Positions 19,922 through 20,534 of a stretch of 20,534 nt of DNA are shown in pieces. The translations under genes and the position numbers were made by a program. Within the stretch, counting starts at the first letter, position 1, and each line of letters opens with the position of its first letter. The notes beneath the pieces were generated by a model. It was not told the DNA's origin, did no database searches, and saw only the letters and a program-made list of their open reading frames with translations. Source of the DNA: Actinomycetes bacterium. GTDB lineage: Bacteria; Actinomycetota; Actinomycetes; Mycobacteriales; Mycobacteriaceae. The DNA lies in NCBI GenBank assembly GCA_023417985.1, contig JAEZDV010000365.1:1-20534 (forward strand), in the 5' to 3' direction.

Positions 19922-20534
19922 GTCCGGTCCTCGTCGTCCGGAACGGTCCGCTGGGGAACCGGATCGCGGGTCCACCATGCGAGGACGCCGATGAGAAGGG
20001 CGACGCCCAGGGTTCCGCCCGCCATGATTCCCGCCCACCCCGCGAAGCCACGCGTGTTGGGGTCGGAGTAGCGGACCTCGGCGCGCATGTTGCTCACCTC
20101 TCCCGCGGGGAGCTTCCACGTCACGATGGAGTCTGATTCGCGCGTGCCGTTGGTCGTCGCCACCCTGGCGGGGAAGGCGATCGTGAACTGCACGTCGGTG
20201 CCCTGTGACGGCGCTGATTCCAGGTCGACGCGGCCGTTCAGCGAGACCAGGTCGCCGTTGCGCTGGAGATTGAGCTGAAGCATCCCCGAGCCCTGCTCGG
20301 ACATCGTGGCCAACTGCTGCACGTCGCCGAAGCTCAGGTCGCTGAAGAATGCCTGGCTGCCGACGTAACCGTCCTGCGCGTACTCCTGAACCCGGACCTT
20401 GTCCTCGAGGGACACCGGGGCCGTGAGTACCGGGCCTCTGTCGTTCTCGTCGGCCGGGATCGTCGCGGCGACGATCTGTCCCGACACCCGGTCGTCGGAC
20501 GAGATTCCCATCGACGCCTGGACCCGGAGACAGC
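19918..20534 (-). CDS. lppM: Lipoprotein LppM (5' end missing at the window edge)
   Basis: The visible part begins at the likely lipobox cysteine (codon TGT, 20530-20532), giving Cys-Leu-Arg-Val-Gln-Ala-Ser, very like the mature N-terminus of M. tuberculosis LppM as I recall it. The two bases beyond, GC, fit a preceding glycine codon. The signal peptide lies outside the window. The 204 residues from that cysteine include DGYVGSQAFFSDLSF, LNLQRNGDLVSLNGRVDL, VQFTIAFPARVATTNG, SIVTWKLPAGEVSNM, RYSDPNTRGFAGW, then a C-terminal membrane helix (GGTLGVALLIGVLAWW) and a short acidic cytosolic tail. LppM is an envelope lipoprotein reported to affect phagosome trafficking in M. tuberculosis, and its fold may bind lipids such as PIMs. 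An internal ATG at 20511 is not the real start. Confidence 0.88.
   Translation of the reverse strand, partial: CLRVQASMGISSDDRVSGQIVAATIPADENDRGPVLTAPVSLEDKVRVQEYAQDGYVGSQAFFSDLSFGDVQQLATMSEQGSGMLQLNLQRNGDLVSLNGRVDLESAPSQGTDVQFTIAFPARVATTNGTRESDSIVTWKLPAGEVSNMRAEVRYSDPNTRGFAGWAGIMAGGTLGVALLIGVLAWWTRDPVPQRTVPDDEDRT

Overview
The window is high-GC chromosomal DNA from a mycolic-acid actinomycete, most likely Rhodococcus or a close Nocardiaceae relative. That is an inference from gene content and order. PimB', MptA, LppM, PknL, class II DAHP synthase and the wHTH protein next to PknL occur in nearly the order I recall for Mycobacterium tuberculosis Rv2190c-Rv2171. All Rv and C. glutamicum comparisons here are from memory, not from a search. 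There is no phage, transposon, CRISPR array or RNA gene that I can support.

Layout. Positions 77-3733 (+): a secreted NlpC/P60 peptidoglycan hydrolase, a membrane-anchored HEXXH metallopeptidase-like protein, and the phosphatidylinositol mannosyltransferase pimB. Positions 3744-6317 (+): a tight cassette of two SRPBCC proteins, an ArsA/GET3-like ATPase and a small Cys-motif protein. Positions 6335-8254 (+): a ROK glucokinase and a PlsC-type acyltransferase. Positions 8308-10240 (+): a DEDDh 3'-5' exonuclease of the Rv2179c type and aroG. Positions 10314-12401 (-): pknL with four PASTA repeats, divergent from its neighbour, the wHTH protein at 12610-12981 (+). Positions 13068-17554 (-): idsA2-like prenyl synthase, a crtI-like desaturase and mptA, transcribed in that order. 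Positions 17685-18671 (+): a MetF-like reductase. Positions 18719-20534 (-): lppM (cut by the window edge at its lipobox cysteine) followed by a membrane GT2 glycosyltransferase.

The common theme is the cell envelope. PimB' starts and MptA extends the PIM/lipomannan glycolipids. PlsC supplies phospholipid precursors, the prenyl synthase supplies isoprenoids (for polyprenyl-phosphate donors and/or carotenoids), LppM is envelope-linked, the NlpC/P60 enzyme remodels peptidoglycan, and PknL carries a PASTA ectodomain that may sense the wall. Compared with M. tuberculosis, fadD15, Rv2180c and Rv2181 are absent from their places, while glk, crtI and the GT2 gene are added.

The main observations beyond ordinary annotation are: (1) six genes with a -10 hexamer 6-7 nt before the start codon, implying leaderless mRNAs; (2) three genes whose best start is CTG, two of them in CTGA overlaps; (3) five short tandem repeats (15, 18 or 25 bp period) in or beside conserved genes; (4) the conserved SRPBCC-SRPBCC-ArsA-Cys-motif cassette, which is the best candidate here for an uncharacterised system; (5) a carotenoid-type desaturase inserted between the prenyl synthase and mptA with no phytoene synthase in view.
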